Assembly (NCBI RefSeq): GCF_019049675.1
Contig: NZ_JAFMOW010000067.1
Location: 1 to 64,000 of the forward strand
Reading direction: 5' to 3'
DNA from: Rahnella bonaserana
GTDB taxonomy: Bacteria; Pseudomonadota; Gammaproteobacteria; Enterobacterales; Enterobacteriaceae
Length of the DNA stretch: 64,000 nucleotides
Of the stretch, positions 27,828 through 37,839 are shown in pieces (the first letter of the stretch is position 1; every line of letters starts with the position of its first letter). Position numbers and translations under genes: made by a program. The notes under the pieces are model-generated. The model was given only the letters and a program-made list of their open reading frames with translations, was not told where the DNA came from and did no database searches.

Positions 27828-29735
27828 TTACATCACCAGACGGCGGATGTCAGACAACACGTTGTTGATGATGGTAATGAAGCGCGCACCATCGGCACCG
27901 TCAATGACGCGGTGGTCGAAGGAGAGCGACATTGGCATCATCAGACGCGGTGTGAACTCTTTACCGTTCCAGACTGGCTCAATAGCAGACTTGGAAACAC
28001 CGAGGATAGCCACTTCCGGCGCGTTGACGATTGGCGCGAAGTGGGTCGTCCCGATACCACCGAGGCTGGAGATAGTGAAGCAACCGCCCTGCATTTCGCC
28101 AGCAGTCAGCTTACCGTCACGGGCTTTCTTGGAGATAGCCATCAGCTCACGGGACAACTCGGCGATGCCTTTCTTGTTCACGTCTTTAAAGACCGGAACA
28201 ACCAGACCGTTTGGCGTATCAACCGCCACACCGATGTTGATGTATTTTTTCAGCGTCAGTTTCTGACCATCTTCGGACAGTGAACTGTTGAAGCGTGGCA
28301 TCTGCTCAAGGGCAGCGGCAACGGCTTTCATGATGAAGACCACCGGGGTGAATTTCACGTCCAGTTTGCGTTTAGCGGCTTCATCGTTCTGCTGTTTACG
28401 GAACGCTTCCAGCTCAGTGATATCGGTTTTGTCGAAGTGCGTAACGTGCGGGATCATTACCCAGTTACGGCTCAGGTTCGCACCAGAGATTTTCTGGATA
28501 CGGCCCAGTTCGACTTCTTCAATCTCACCGAACTTGCTGAAGTCAACTTTCGGCCAAGGCAGCATGCCTGGCAGACCGCCACCCGTTGCTGCTGCCGGCG
28601 CGGCTTCAGCACGTTTGACCGCGTCTTTCACGTAAGTCTGAACGTCTTCGCGCAGGATACGACCTTTACGGCCAGTCCCTTTGACTTTCGCCAGATTAAC
28701 GCCGAACTCACGGGCCAGACGACGGATAACCGGCGTGGCGTGAACGTAAGCGTCGTTCTCTGCAAATTCGCCTTTGCTTTCAGCTTTAGCTGCTGCCGGA
28801 GCCGCCGCTTTCTGTTCCTGTTTCGCAGGAGCAGCCGCTTCTTCTTTCTTAGCCGCAGGAGCAGCAGGCGCAGCGCCTTCTACTTCGAAGACCATGATCA
28901 GAGAGCCGGTGCTGACTTTGTCGCCCGCAGCGATTTTGATTTCTTTCACGGTACCCGCGAACGGTGCCGGGACTTCCATTGAGGCTTTGTCGCCTTCAAC
29001 GGTGATCAGTGACTGTTCTGCACTGATTTTGTCGCCGACTTTCACCATGATTTCAGTGACTTCAACTTCGTCGCCACCGATATCAGGCACGTTCACTTCT
29101 TTGCTGCCGGACTGAGCCGGAGCCGCAGGTGCCGCATCTGATTTGGTTTCTGCAGCAGCGGCAGGTGCGGCTGCACCAGAACCAGCCACTTCGAAGACCA
29201 TGATCAGAGAACCGGTGCTGACTTTGTCGCCCGCAGCGATTTTGATTTCTTTAACTTTGCCCGCGAACGGCGCAGGGACTTCCATAGAGGCTTTGTCGCC
29301 TTCTACGGTGATCAGCGATTGTTCAGCTGTCACGGTGTCGCCTACTTTGACCATGATTTCAGTGACTTCAACTTCGTCGCCACCGATATCAGGTACGTTC
29401 ACTTCTTTGCTTTCGCTGGAAGCAGGGGCAGCAGCAGCGCTCTCTTGAACATTCGCTTCTGCTTTGGCTTCCTGTTTCGCTGGTGCTGCATCAGCAGCAC
29501 CGTCAGCGGCTTCAAAGATCATGATCAGTTTGCCGGTTTCGACGGTATCGCCGACCGCAACTTTAATTTCTTTGACCACGCCAGCTTGTGGAGAAGGCAC
29601 TTCCATAGAAGCTTTATCGCCTTCAACGGTGATCAGCGATTGTTCAACGTCAACCTTATCGCCCACCTTCACCATAATTTCGGTGACTTCCACTGCATCT
29701 GCACCGATGTCCGGTACGTTAATTTCAATAGCCAT
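27828..29735 (-). CDS. aceF: Dihydrolipoyllysine acetyltransferase (E2p) with three lipoyl domains
   Basis: Core of the pyruvate dehydrogenase complex. Three lipoyl domains carry [10 protein letters not shown], with lipoylated Lys41, Lys148 and Lys250. Ala/Pro-rich linkers follow each. The E1/E3-binding domain ([19 protein letters not shown]) is at about residues 328-365, and the acyltransferase domain ends with [14 protein letters not shown] carrying the catalytic His. Lipoyl domains 2 and 3 are nearly identical at the DNA level. 635 aa, close to the E. coli protein. Twelve nt after aceE. Confidence 0.97.
   Translation of the reverse strand: MAIEINVPDIGADAVEVTEIMVKVGDKVDVEQSLITVEGDKASMEVPSPQAGVVKEIKVAVGDTVETGKLIMIFEAADGAADAAPAKQEAKAEANVQESAAAAPASSESKEVNVPDIGGDEVEVTEIMVKVGDTVTAEQSLITVEGDKASMEVPAPFAGKVKEIKIAAGDKVSTGSLIMVFEVAGSGAAAPAAAAETKSDAAPAAPAQSGSKEVNVPDIGGDEVEVTEIMVKVGDKISAEQSLITVEGDKASMEVPAPFAGTVKEIKIAAGDKVSTGSLIMVFEVEGAAPAAPAAKKEEAAAPAKQEQKAAAPAAAKAESKGEFAENDAYVHATPVIRRLAREFGVNLAKVKGTGRKGRILREDVQTYVKDAVKRAEAAPAAATGGGLPGMLPWPKVDFSKFGEIEEVELGRIQKISGANLSRNWVMIPHVTHFDKTDITELEAFRKQQNDEAAKRKLDVKFTPVVFIMKAVAAALEQMPRFNSSLSEDGQKLTLKKYINIGVAVDTPNGLVVPVFKDVNKKGIAELSRELMAISKKARDGKLTAGEMQGGCFTISSLGGIGTTHFAPIVNAPEVAILGVSKSAIEPVWNGKEFTPRLMMPMSLSFDHRVIDGADGARFITIINNVLSDIRRLVM
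28881..29405 (-). repeat. Near-identical DNA repeats of lipoyl domains 2 and 3 in aceF
   Basis: Two copies of about 219 nt (28881-29099 and 29187-29405), 306 nt apart. They share uninterrupted identical stretches of about 40 nt, including third codon positions, as in a recent duplication or gene conversion. Confidence 0.85.
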
Positions 29736-29748
29736 CTGTCTTTACCTC

Positions 29749-32412
29749 TTATGCCAGACGCGGGTTAACTTTTTCCGGGTTGATATCGAATTTCTTAATG
29801 GCCTCAGCCACTACAGATGTTTCGATTTCACCGCGTTTAGCCAATTCACCCAGCGCAGCAACCACAACGTAGGAAGCATCCACTTCGAAGTGGTGACGCA
29901 GGTTTTCGCGGCTGTCTGAACGACCGAAGCCGTCAGTACCCAGTACGCGATAATCGCTGGCCGGAACGTAAGTACGAACCTGTTCAGCAAACAGTTTCAT
30001 ATAGTCGGTAGACGCAACCGCTGGCGCATCGCTCATCACCTGGGCGATGTACGGAACGCGTGGGGTTTCAGTCGGGTGCAGCATGTTCCAGCGCTCACAG
30101 TCCTGACCATCACGGGCCAGTTCAGTGAAGGACGTTACGCTGTAAACGTCAGAACCCACACCGTAGTCTTTGGACAGGATCTCAGCCGCTTCACGTACGT
30201 GACGCAGAATAGAACCGGAGCCCAGCAACTGCACTTTACCTTTGCTGCCTTCCAGCGTATCCAGCTTGTAGATACCCTTACGGATGCCTTCTTCCGCGCC
30301 TTCCGGCATGGCTGGCATGTGGTAGTTTTCGTTCAGCGTGGTGATGTAGTAATAAATGTTTTCCTGCGCTTCACCGTACATACGAACCAGACCGTCATGC
30401 ATGATGACAGCAACTTCGTACGCGTAAGACGGATCGTAAGAAATACAGTTCGGGATAGTGAGAGACTGAATGTGGCTGTGACCATCTTCGTGTTGCAGAC
30501 CTTCGCCGTTCAGGGTAGTACGACCTGAAGTACCGCCGATCAGGAAGCCACGCGCCTGCTGGTCACCCGCTGCCCAGCACAGGTCGCCGATACGCTGGAA
30601 ACCGAACATGGAGTAGTAGATGTAGAACGGGATCATTGGCAGATCGTTGGTGCTGTAAGATGTCGCTGCAGCAAGCCATGAAGAAGCGGCGCCCAGTTCG
30701 TTGATACCTTCCTGCAGGATCTGACCTTTCTCGTCTTCTTTATAGTAAGCAACCTGCTCACGGTCCTGCGGGGTGTACTGCTGGCCGTTCGGGCTGTAAA
30801 TACCAATCTGACGGAACAGACCTTCCATACCGAATGTACGCGCTTCGTCGGCGATAATCGGCACCAGACGGTCTTTAATGGAGTCGTTCTTCAGCATCAC
30901 GTTCAGGGCACGCACGAAAGCGATAGTGGTAGAAATCTCTTTCTTCTGCTCTTCCAGCAGTTGGGAGAAGTCTTCCAGTTTCGGCATTTCCAGCTTCTGA
31001 GTGAAGTTTGGCAGACGAGTCGGCAGGTAGCCTTTCAGCGCAGCACGACGCTCATGCAGGTATTTGTATTCTGCAGAGTCTTTTTCCAGAGTGATGTACG
31101 GCAGTTTTTCCAGATTTTCATCGGTCACTGGCACGCTGAAACGATCACGGATATAGCGAACGCCATCCATGTTCATTTTCTTCACCTGGTGAGCAATGTT
31201 TTTACCTTCGGCAGCGTCGCCCATGCCATAACCTTTAATGGTATGCGCAAGGATAACCGTCGGCTGGCCTTTGGTGTTCTGTGCTTTATTCAGTGCAGCG
31301 AAGACTTTCTTCGGATCATGACCACCACGGTTCAGCGCCCAGATTTCATCGTCGGTCATGTCTTTGACCAGCGCAGCGGTTTCTGGGTATTTGCCGAAGA
31401 AGTGTTCACGAACGTACTTACCGTCACGGGACTTGAAGGTCTGGTAGTCGCCATCGACGGTTTCGTTCATCAACTGGATCAGTTTACCGCTGGTGTCTTT
31501 ACGCAGCAGTTCATCCCAACGGTTGCCCCAGATCACTTTGATCACGTTCCAGCCAGCGCCTGCGAAGATGCCGTCCAGTTCGTTGATGATTTTGCCGTTA
31601 CCGGTGACAGGGCCATCAAGACGCTGCAGGTTACAGTTGATGATGAAGCACAGGTTGTCCAGTTTCTCGCGGGTCGCGATGGTGATCGCACCTTTGGATT
31701 CTGGTTCGTCCATTTCACCGTCGCCCAGGAACGCATAAACGCGCTGTGCGGAAGTGTCTTTCAGACCACGGTGTTCCAGATATTTCAGGAATTTAGCCTG
31801 ATAGATGGCACCGATCGGGCCCAGACCCATAGATACCGTCGGGAACTGCCAGAATTCAGGCATCAGTTTAGGGTGCGGATAAGACGACAGACCTTTACCG
31901 TGAACTTCCTGACGGAAATTGTTCATCTGGTCTTCAGTCAGGCGGCCTTCAAGGAAAGCACGCGCATACACGCCCGGAGAGATGTGGCCCTGGAAGTAAA
32001 CCAGATCGCCGCCGTCTTTTTCGTTGCGTGCGCGGAAGAAGTGGTTGAAGCACACTTCGTACACGGTCGCAGAAGACTGGAAGGATGCCATGTGGCCGCC
32101 GAGTTCCAGGTCTTTCTTGGACGCACGCAGAACGGTCATGATGGCGTTCCAGCGGATAGCGGTACGAATGTTACGTTCCAGCTCCAGGTTACCCGGGTAT
32201 TCAGGTTCGTCTTCAACAGCGATGGTATTGACGTAGTTACGGCTGGCAGCACCAGCAGCGACGCTCACGCCGCCCTTACGCGCTTCACTAAGAACCTGGT
32301 CGATCAGGAACTGTGCACGCTCAACACCTTCTTCACGGATGACCGATTCGATCGCTTGTAGCCAGTCGCGAGTTTCGATCGGATCCACGTCATTATTTAC
32401 ACGTTCTGACAT
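29749..32412 (-). CDS. aceE: Pyruvate dehydrogenase E1 component (homodimeric)
   Basis: Thiamine-diphosphate enzyme that decarboxylates pyruvate and acetylates E2. The 887 residues equal E. coli AceE. Visible features: the N-terminal E2-contact region, the TPP motif GDGEMDEPESKGAITIA through LQRLDGPV, the glutamate-bearing HEDGHSHIQ region and the C-terminal VLGTDGFGRSD. AAGGAAAAG precedes the start. It heads aceEF; pdhR lies upstream and its transcript may run on into it through a structured leader. Confidence 0.98.
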   Translation of the reverse strand: MSERVNNDVDPIETRDWLQAIESVIREEGVERAQFLIDQVLSEARKGGVSVAAGAASRNYVNTIAVEDEPEYPGNLELERNIRTAIRWNAIMTVLRASKKDLELGGHMASFQSSATVYEVCFNHFFRARNEKDGGDLVYFQGHISPGVYARAFLEGRLTEDQMNNFRQEVHGKGLSSYPHPKLMPEFWQFPTVSMGLGPIGAIYQAKFLKYLEHRGLKDTSAQRVYAFLGDGEMDEPESKGAITIATREKLDNLCFIINCNLQRLDGPVTGNGKIINELDGIFAGAGWNVIKVIWGNRWDELLRKDTSGKLIQLMNETVDGDYQTFKSRDGKYVREHFFGKYPETAALVKDMTDDEIWALNRGGHDPKKVFAALNKAQNTKGQPTVILAHTIKGYGMGDAAEGKNIAHQVKKMNMDGVRYIRDRFSVPVTDENLEKLPYITLEKDSAEYKYLHERRAALKGYLPTRLPNFTQKLEMPKLEDFSQLLEEQKKEISTTIAFVRALNVMLKNDSIKDRLVPIIADEARTFGMEGLFRQIGIYSPNGQQYTPQDREQVAYYKEDEKGQILQEGINELGAASSWLAAATSYSTNDLPMIPFYIYYSMFGFQRIGDLCWAAGDQQARGFLIGGTSGRTTLNGEGLQHEDGHSHIQSLTIPNCISYDPSYAYEVAVIMHDGLVRMYGEAQENIYYYITTLNENYHMPAMPEGAEEGIRKGIYKLDTLEGSKGKVQLLGSGSILRHVREAAEILSKDYGVGSDVYSVTSFTELARDGQDCERWNMLHPTETPRVPYIAQVMSDAPAVASTDYMKLFAEQVRTYVPASDYRVLGTDGFGRSDSRENLRHHFEVDASYVVVAALGELAKRGEIETSVVAEAIKKFDINPEKVNPRLA

Positions 32413-32455
32413 GGTGCTTTTCCTTATCTGTATCTAATACGTTGGTTTATCTGGA

Positions 32456-32517
32456 GCCTGTCTTCCTGCGCTCTTTCTAAAACGGTCTTCGTGATGAGAA
32501 AGCACACGAAGACAGGC
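32456..32517 (-). promoter_or_regulatory. Two mutually exclusive hairpins between pdhR and aceE
   Basis: A local hairpin pairs 32485-32493 with 32505-32513 (9 bp, 11-nt loop). A longer-range pairing joins 32456-32465 with 32508-32517 (10 bp). Both use 32508-32513, so only one can form. On the RNA the local hairpin is followed by CGUUUU. The layout resembles an attenuator, but no leader peptide was identified. Confidence 0.5.
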
Positions 32518-32574
32518 CCGTCATGTAGTTGCCGTGAACCCTCAAATGAAGGCTCTAAAAATTAACCTCGTGGG

Positions 32575-33345
32575 TTAACTTTCATCTTTTCGTTGCTGGA
32601 GCCGTCGTAAAGACCGATCCCGCCGGGTGTGTTCCCTGCTGAGATCCAGCAAAACTTCTTCAATGAACGCCAGGTGACGGTGAGATGCGGCACGCGCTTT
32701 TTCTGGTTCCCGTGCAACAATCGCCTCGAAAATACTGGCGCGGTGGTTGCTTACCATCGCCAGCATTTCGCGGCGGGAGTAAAGCAATTCAAAGTTCTGT
32801 CGAACATTTTTCTCGAGCATCGGTCCCATACAGCGAACCAGATGCAGCAGCACGACATTATGCGCTGCTTCTGTTACAGCAACCTGATACTGCATTACCG
32901 CGTCGGCTTCTGCGTCCAGGTCTCCGCTGTCTTGTGCAGTCTGTATGACCACGTGACAATCGCGAATGCGCTGCAAATCTTCCTCTGTGCCACGAAGCGC
33001 CGCGTAATACGCAGCGATCCCTTCAAGGGCATGGCGTGTTTCAAGGAGATCGAATTGTGATTCAGGATGGTCGGCCAGTAACTCAGCCAGCGGGTCACTC
33101 ACGCTTTGCCACAAGTTACTTTGTACGAAAGTGCCACCACCCTGACGGCGCAGGAGTAGCCCCTTCCCTTCCAGGCTTTGGATTGCCTCTCTGAGAGAAG
33201 GTCGCGATACATCAAATTGTTTGGCCAGTTCGCGCTCTGGCGGAAGCTTTTCCCCGGGTCTCAAGGTGCCTTCGAGGATCAGGAACTCAAGTTGCTGCTC
33301 GATCACATCGGATAACTTAGGCTGTCGGATTTTGCTGTAAGCCAT
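32575..33345 (-). CDS. pdhR: Pyruvate dehydrogenase complex repressor PdhR
   Basis: GntR/FadR-family repressor released by pyruvate. The N-terminal winged helix ([20 protein letters not shown], then [19 protein letters not shown]) is followed by the all-helical FCD effector domain ([18 protein letters not shown] through HRHLAFIEE). The 256 residues and start [15 protein letters not shown] match E. coli. It is the first gene of pdhR-aceE-aceF-lpd and has a perfect PdhR box upstream, so it represses its own operon. Confidence 0.97.
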   Translation of the reverse strand: MAYSKIRQPKLSDVIEQQLEFLILEGTLRPGEKLPPERELAKQFDVSRPSLREAIQSLEGKGLLLRRQGGGTFVQSNLWQSVSDPLAELLADHPESQFDLLETRHALEGIAAYYAALRGTEEDLQRIRDCHVVIQTAQDSGDLDAEADAVMQYQVAVTEAAHNVVLLHLVRCMGPMLEKNVRQNFELLYSRREMLAMVSNHRASIFEAIVAREPEKARAASHRHLAFIEEVLLDLSREHTRRDRSLRRLQQRKDES

Positions 33346-33393
33346 ATATGTGCTGTTCTCTGCGAGTAGCGACTCTGTAAGTTGCCGGAGTCA

Positions 33394-33408
33394 ATTGGTA
33401 ATACCAAT
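33394..33408. promoter_or_regulatory. PdhR operator
   Basis: ATTGGTAATACCAAT, a perfect match to the known PdhR dyad ATTGGTNNNACCAAT with one further complementary base on each side. It lies 49 nt before the pdhR start, consistent with autorepression. Confidence 0.92.
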
Positions 33409-33676
33409 TTAAAAAACGTGGCCGTAAAGTAACAAAGTATTCACCTTGTGTCCATATGGCTACCCAGTAAATGCGTCGACCCCGCACAATTTAACAAATT
33501 TTTATCATTTATCTTTTTTACCCAGCCTCAGCTCACATTTTATGGATCCTGAACAAATTTACAGTCAATTTGGCTATTTGTTATGCAGATGATGCATAAA
33601 CCCCGTGCAAACTTTTGCGCATAACATTATTCTTGCCCGAACGGTAGATGATCCTGCTTTTTAGGTACAATCCAGC

Positions 33677-33717
33677 CGTAAATAATTAGATACAAAAAGT
33701 GTAATTATCGCCTTACA
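33677..33717 (+). promoter_or_regulatory. Tandem TyrR boxes upstream of aroP
   Basis: Two elements fit the TyrR box TGTAAA-N6-TTTACA: CGTAAA-N6-GATACA (33677-33694) and TGTAAT-N6-CTTACA (33700-33717). They are spaced 23 bp centre to centre, like the paired boxes at E. coli aroP where TyrR represses with aromatic amino acids. Confidence 0.65.
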
Positions 33718-33773
33718 TTCTCTCTAACACACAGAATGTTATGGGTTTTGCCCCAATGACAGAGGACAGGTAA

Positions 33774-35144
33774 ATGGTTGATCAACAACAAGGCGATGAG
33801 CTAAAGCGCGGCCTCAAAAACCGCCATATTCAGCTGATTGCACTAGGTGGGGCCGTCGGTACAGGGCTGTTTCTGGGCAGCGCTTCCGTCATTCAGTCCG
33901 CGGGGCCGGGGATTATTCTTGGCTACGCCATTGCAGGTTTTATTGCCTTTTTAATTATGCGCCAGTTAGGTGAGATGGTTGTTGAAGAGCCGGTTGCAGG
34001 CTCATTCAGCCACTTTGCTTACAAATACTGGGGTGGATTTGCGGGTTTTGCTTCCGGCTGGAACTACTGGGTTCTGTACGTGCTGGTGGCGATGGCAGAA
34101 CTGACCGCAGTGGGTAAATATATTCAATTCTGGTGGCCGGAAATTCCTACCTGGGTTTCTGCTGCGGCCTTCTTCGTGCTGATCAACGCCATCAACCTCA
34201 CTAACGTTAAAGTCTTCGGTGAGATGGAATTCTGGTTCGCGATCATCAAAGTGGTTGCGGTAGTCGCGATGATCCTGTTCGGTGGCTGGTTGCTGTTCAG
34301 CGATACTGCCGGTCCTCAGGCGACAGTACGTAACCTGTGGGAGCAAGGCGGATTCCTGCCGCATGGTATGACCGGGCTGGTGATGATGATGGCAATCATC
34401 ATGTTCTCGTTCGGTGGCCTTGAGCTGGTAGGGATTACAGCGGCAGAAGCTGATAATCCTGAAGTCAGCATTCCTAAAGCGACCAACCAGGTTATCTACC
34501 GCATCCTGATTTTCTATGTGGGCTCACTGGCCGTGCTGCTTTCCCTGATGCCGTGGACCCGCGTCGGGCCGGACACCAGCCCGTTCGTCCTGATCTTCCA
34601 TGAACTGGGTGATGCACTGGTCGCCAACGCACTGAACGTGGTGATCCTGACTGCCGCGCTGTCGGTCTACAACAGCTGTGTTTACTGCAACAGCCGCATG
34701 TTGTTTGGTCTGGCGCAGCAAGGCAACGCACCGAAATCCCTGATGAAAGTGGACAAACGCGGCGTGCCGGTAACGTCTATTCTTGTCTCTGCTGCCACCA
34801 CAGCGCTGTGCGTTTTGATTAACTATCTAATGCCAGCCGAAGCATTTGGTCTGCTGATGGCGCTGGTGGTTTCTGCACTGGTGATCAACTGGGCGATGAT
34901 CAGCCTGGCACACATTAAATTCCGTCAGGCGAAGCGTCGTGAAGGCGTGGAACCTAAGTTCAAAGCGCTGCTGTATCCGGTGGGTAACTACATCTGCCTG
35001 CTCTTTATGGCGGCGATTCTGGTGATCATGGCGATCACTCCTGGCATGGCGATCTCCGTATGGCTGATCCCTGTCTGGCTGGTGGTTCTGGGCATTGGTT
35101 ACTGGATCAAGAATCAGCAAAGCGGGAAATCCGTTAACGCTTAA
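33774..35144 (+). CDS. aroP: Aromatic amino acid permease AroP
   Basis: Proton-coupled importer of Phe, Tyr and Trp in the inner membrane, APC superfamily with twelve helices. Typical N-terminus LKRGLKNRHIQLIALGGAVGTG and the conserved EPVAGSFSHFAYKYWGGF region identify the AroP/PheP branch; the 456-residue length and location next to pdhR favour AroP. An AGGACAGGTAA stretch precedes the ATG. Divergent from pdhR, with tandem TyrR boxes in the shared upstream region. Confidence 0.94.
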   Translation: MVDQQQGDELKRGLKNRHIQLIALGGAVGTGLFLGSASVIQSAGPGIILGYAIAGFIAFLIMRQLGEMVVEEPVAGSFSHFAYKYWGGFAGFASGWNYWVLYVLVAMAELTAVGKYIQFWWPEIPTWVSAAAFFVLINAINLTNVKVFGEMEFWFAIIKVVAVVAMILFGGWLLFSDTAGPQATVRNLWEQGGFLPHGMTGLVMMMAIIMFSFGGLELVGITAAEADNPEVSIPKATNQVIYRILIFYVGSLAVLLSLMPWTRVGPDTSPFVLIFHELGDALVANALNVVILTAALSVYNSCVYCNSRMLFGLAQQGNAPKSLMKVDKRGVPVTSILVSAATTALCVLINYLMPAEAFGLLMALVVSALVINWAMISLAHIKFRQAKRREGVEPKFKALLYPVGNYICLLFMAAILVIMAITPGMAISVWLIPVWLVVLGIGYWIKNQQSGKSVNA

Positions 35145-35170
35145 GCAAGAGTAATCATTTAAAATCCTCA

Positions 35171-35207
35171 GACGCCCCGGTTAAGTCACTTGCCGGGGCG
35201 TCCTGTT
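35171..35207 (+). terminator. Likely terminator of aroP
   Basis: A 10-bp GC-rich stem (35171-35180 with 35193-35202), 26 nt after the stop. The U tract is poor. Confidence 0.6.
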
Positions 35208-35357
35208 ATACAGGTCACACTTTTTCTGAGATGACCAAATCGTCCATCTTCATGACTCTTAACTCCTGACTCTTATTGCCTTTCTAAGCCAATACTCTGG
35301 GCTATCACACAGTTTTTTAACAACTGTCCTTTTGACATCTATCCGGAGAGAACATCC

Positions 35358-36800
35358 ATGAAGGAAGGCGCGCTGTCGTTCAAAGAGAAAGTGGCGTACG
35401 GCATGGGGGATGCGGGCTGCAATATGATTGGCGGCGCCATCATGTTGTTTCTTAATTATTTTTATACGGACGTATTCGGATTAGCCCCGGCGCTGGTCGG
35501 CGTTTTACTGCTTTCTGTGCGCGTCATTGACGCGGTTACCGACCCGATCATGGGTGCGATTGCCGACAGAACGACCACCCGCTGGGGACGGTTCCGCCCG
35601 TATTTGTTATGGGTTTCGGTGCCTTATGTTCTGTTCAGCGTGCTGATGTTCACCACGCCGGAATGGAGCTACAACAGCAAGGTTATCTATGCTTTTGTAA
35701 CTTACTTCCTGATGTCCCTGACTTACACCGCCATAAACATTCCTTATTGCTCGCTCGGTGGGGTTATTACTGCCGATCCGCACGAACGCGTGGCCTGCCA
35801 GTCTTACCGCTTCTTTATGGTGGGGATTGCGACACTTATCCTGTCATCAACGCTTCTGCCAATGGCAGACTTTTTTGGCGGCGCGGACAAGGCCAAGGGC
35901 TACCAGATGTCGATGGGCGTAATGGCGATTATCGCGCTGTTTATGTTCCTGTTCTGCTTCAGCTCAGTGAAAGAACGTATCCAGCCGGCAGTACCTTCTA
36001 AACATGCCTTAAAGTCTGACCTGAAAGATGTATGGAAAAACGACCAGTGGGTACGCATCCTGCTGCTGACGTTCTGCAACGTGTGCCCGGGTTTCATCCG
36101 TATGGCAGCCACCATGTATTACGTCACATGGGTCATGGAAAAATCCACCTCGTTCGCCAGTATGTTCATCAGCCTTGGCGTAGTCGGCATGATGATCGGC
36201 AGCGCGCTGGCAAAACCACTGACCGATAAATACTGCAAACTGAAAGTGTTCTTCTGGGCCAACATTATCCTGACCATTTTCTCCTGCGGCTTCTATTTCC
36301 TTGATCCGCACGCGACAACGCTGATTCTTGTGGCGTACTTCATCCTGAACATCATGCACCAGCTCCCTTCCCCGCTGCACTGGTCACTGATGGCCGATGT
36401 GGATGATTACGGCGAATGGAAAACAGGTAAACGCGTGACCGGCATCAGCTTCTCCGGCAACCTGTTCTTCCTCAAATGCGGGCTGGCGGTAGCCGGTGCG
36501 ATGGTCGGATTCCTGTTGTCAGCTTATGGCTACAATGCCGGAGCAACACAGCAAAGTGATCACGCGATCAACGGGATTATGCTGCTGTTCACTATCATTC
36601 CGGGCGTGGGTTATCTGATTACTGCCGGTGTTGTGCGCTTACTGAAAGTGGATCGCGAAACCATGCGTACCATTCAGGCTGATCTCGAAATTCGCCGCCG
36701 TAATTACCGCGAACTGAATGAATATCACAACGCGAAAAATGCACAGGACGCGGATATCCCCAGCGTCCCACTGAACAGCAAGGAGCTGAAACATGAGTAA
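35358..36800 (+). CDS. GPH-family sugar/sodium symporter, probable oligosaccharide importer
   Basis: Twelve-helix transporter of 480 aa. The GPH (glycoside-pentoside-hexuronide) signature is visible: KVAYGMGDAGCNMIGGAIM at the N-terminus, VIDAVTDPIMGAIADRT, the WGRFRPYLLW block and SLMADVDDYGEWKTGKR. It resembles YicJ/XynP-type carriers of xylosides or arabinosides. GGAGAG precedes the ATG. The next gene, a GH43 glycosidase, overlaps it by 8 nt, so imported glycosides are probably cleaved inside the cell. The exact substrate is inferred from the partner only. Confidence 0.88.
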   Translation: MKEGALSFKEKVAYGMGDAGCNMIGGAIMLFLNYFYTDVFGLAPALVGVLLLSVRVIDAVTDPIMGAIADRTTTRWGRFRPYLLWVSVPYVLFSVLMFTTPEWSYNSKVIYAFVTYFLMSLTYTAINIPYCSLGGVITADPHERVACQSYRFFMVGIATLILSSTLLPMADFFGGADKAKGYQMSMGVMAIIALFMFLFCFSSVKERIQPAVPSKHALKSDLKDVWKNDQWVRILLLTFCNVCPGFIRMAATMYYVTWVMEKSTSFASMFISLGVVGMMIGSALAKPLTDKYCKLKVFFWANIILTIFSCGFYFLDPHATTLILVAYFILNIMHQLPSPLHWSLMADVDDYGEWKTGKRVTGISFSGNLFFLKCGLAVAGAMVGFLLSAYGYNAGATQQSDHAINGIMLLFTIIPGVGYLITAGVVRLLKVDRETMRTIQADLEIRRRNYRELNEYHNAKNAQDADIPSVPLNSKELKHE

Positions 36801-37767
36801 TTACCCTAATCCGCTGATTGAGCAACGCGCAGACCCGCATATCTGGCTGCACAGCGACGGAAATTATTACTTTATTGCGTCGGTTCCTGAATACGACAGG
36901 CTGGAGATCCGCCGCTCGCCAACGCTGACCGGCCTTGCCGACGCGCCAGCGTCCGTCGTCTGGTATAAACCTCGAACGGGCCCGATGAGCGCGCTGATCT
37001 GGGCACCGGAGCTGCATTTCATCGACGGAAAATGGGTCATCTATTACGCCGCTGCGCCATCGCAGGAGATTGTGGACGGATTATTCCAGCATCGTATGTA
37101 TGCGCTGGTTTGCGAAGATGCAGATCCGCTCACGGGGAAATGGCAGGAGAAAGGCCGGATCCAGACGCCGATCGACAGTTTCTCCCTCGATGCCACGCAC
37201 TTTGAGCATCAGGGCAAAAGTTATTATCTTTGGGCGCAGAAAGACCCGGCAATTCGTGGAAACTCGAATCTGTATCTGGCTGAAATGGAAGACCCGTGGA
37301 CGCTGAAATCACCGCCAGTCATGGTCAGCAAACCGGAACTGGACTGGGAAATCATCGGTTTTTGGGTCAATGAAGGTCCTGCTGTCATTACACATGGTGA
37401 TAAAATTTTCATCACCTATTCCGCCAGCGCCACCGACGAAAATTACTGTATCGGTTTGCTTTGGGCGGATCTCAACAGCAACCTGATGGATCCGGCGAGC
37501 TGGCACAAATCACAGCATCCGGTGTTCACCACTCAGGCACAGAACAAACAGTTCGGTCCCGGCCACAACAGCTTTACCCGCAACGAACAGGGCGAAGATG
37601 TTCTGGTATATCACGCCCGAAATTACACGGAAATCGAAGGTGATCCGCTGTATGACCCGAACAGGCATACGCGCATCAAAACCTTCCGCTGGGATGAAAA
37701 CGGCATGCCAGACTTCGGCGAGCCGGCCGCCGATAACCGTCAGCTTACCTTCCAAAAGCAGCACTGA
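36793..37767 (+). CDS. Glycoside hydrolase family 43, probable alpha-L-arabinofuranosidase
   Basis: Cytoplasmic five-bladed propeller enzyme (324 aa, no signal peptide). The three GH43 carboxylates are in place: Asp14 (RADPHIW, base), Asp133 (SLDATHF, pKa modulator) and Glu194 (NEGPAVI, acid). GPGHNSF near residue 257 is also typical. The family includes arabinofuranosidases and xylosidases; the N-terminal NPLIEQRADPHIW style favours arabinofuranosidase, with modest certainty. Translationally coupled to the transporter gene. No regulator of the pair is encoded here. Confidence 0.87.
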   Translation: MSNYPNPLIEQRADPHIWLHSDGNYYFIASVPEYDRLEIRRSPTLTGLADAPASVVWYKPRTGPMSALIWAPELHFIDGKWVIYYAAAPSQEIVDGLFQHRMYALVCEDADPLTGKWQEKGRIQTPIDSFSLDATHFEHQGKSYYLWAQKDPAIRGNSNLYLAEMEDPWTLKSPPVMVSKPELDWEIIGFWVNEGPAVITHGDKIFITYSASATDENYCIGLLWADLNSNLMDPASWHKSQHPVFTTQAQNKQFGPGHNSFTRNEQGEDVLVYHARNYTEIEGDPLYDPNRHTRIKTFRWDENGMPDFGEPAADNRQLTFQKQH

Positions 37768-37775
37768 CGAAAAGC

Positions 37776-37813
37776 AAAAAGCCCGGACACAGAAATGTAC
37801 CGGGCTTTTTTAT
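37776..37813 (+). terminator. Bidirectional terminator between the GH43 gene and ampE
   Basis: An 11-bp stem (37776-37786 with 37800-37810) followed by Ts on the right and preceded by As on the left; it can serve both convergent genes. Confidence 0.88.
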
Positions 37814-37839
37814 TGCGCTTTCTTTTTCAGAAAAAAGAA

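Noticed and set aside
30961-32361. Long plus-strand ORF opposite aceE
   Set aside because: Same reason: antisense to a conserved gene, low-complexity Phe/Val/His-rich translation.
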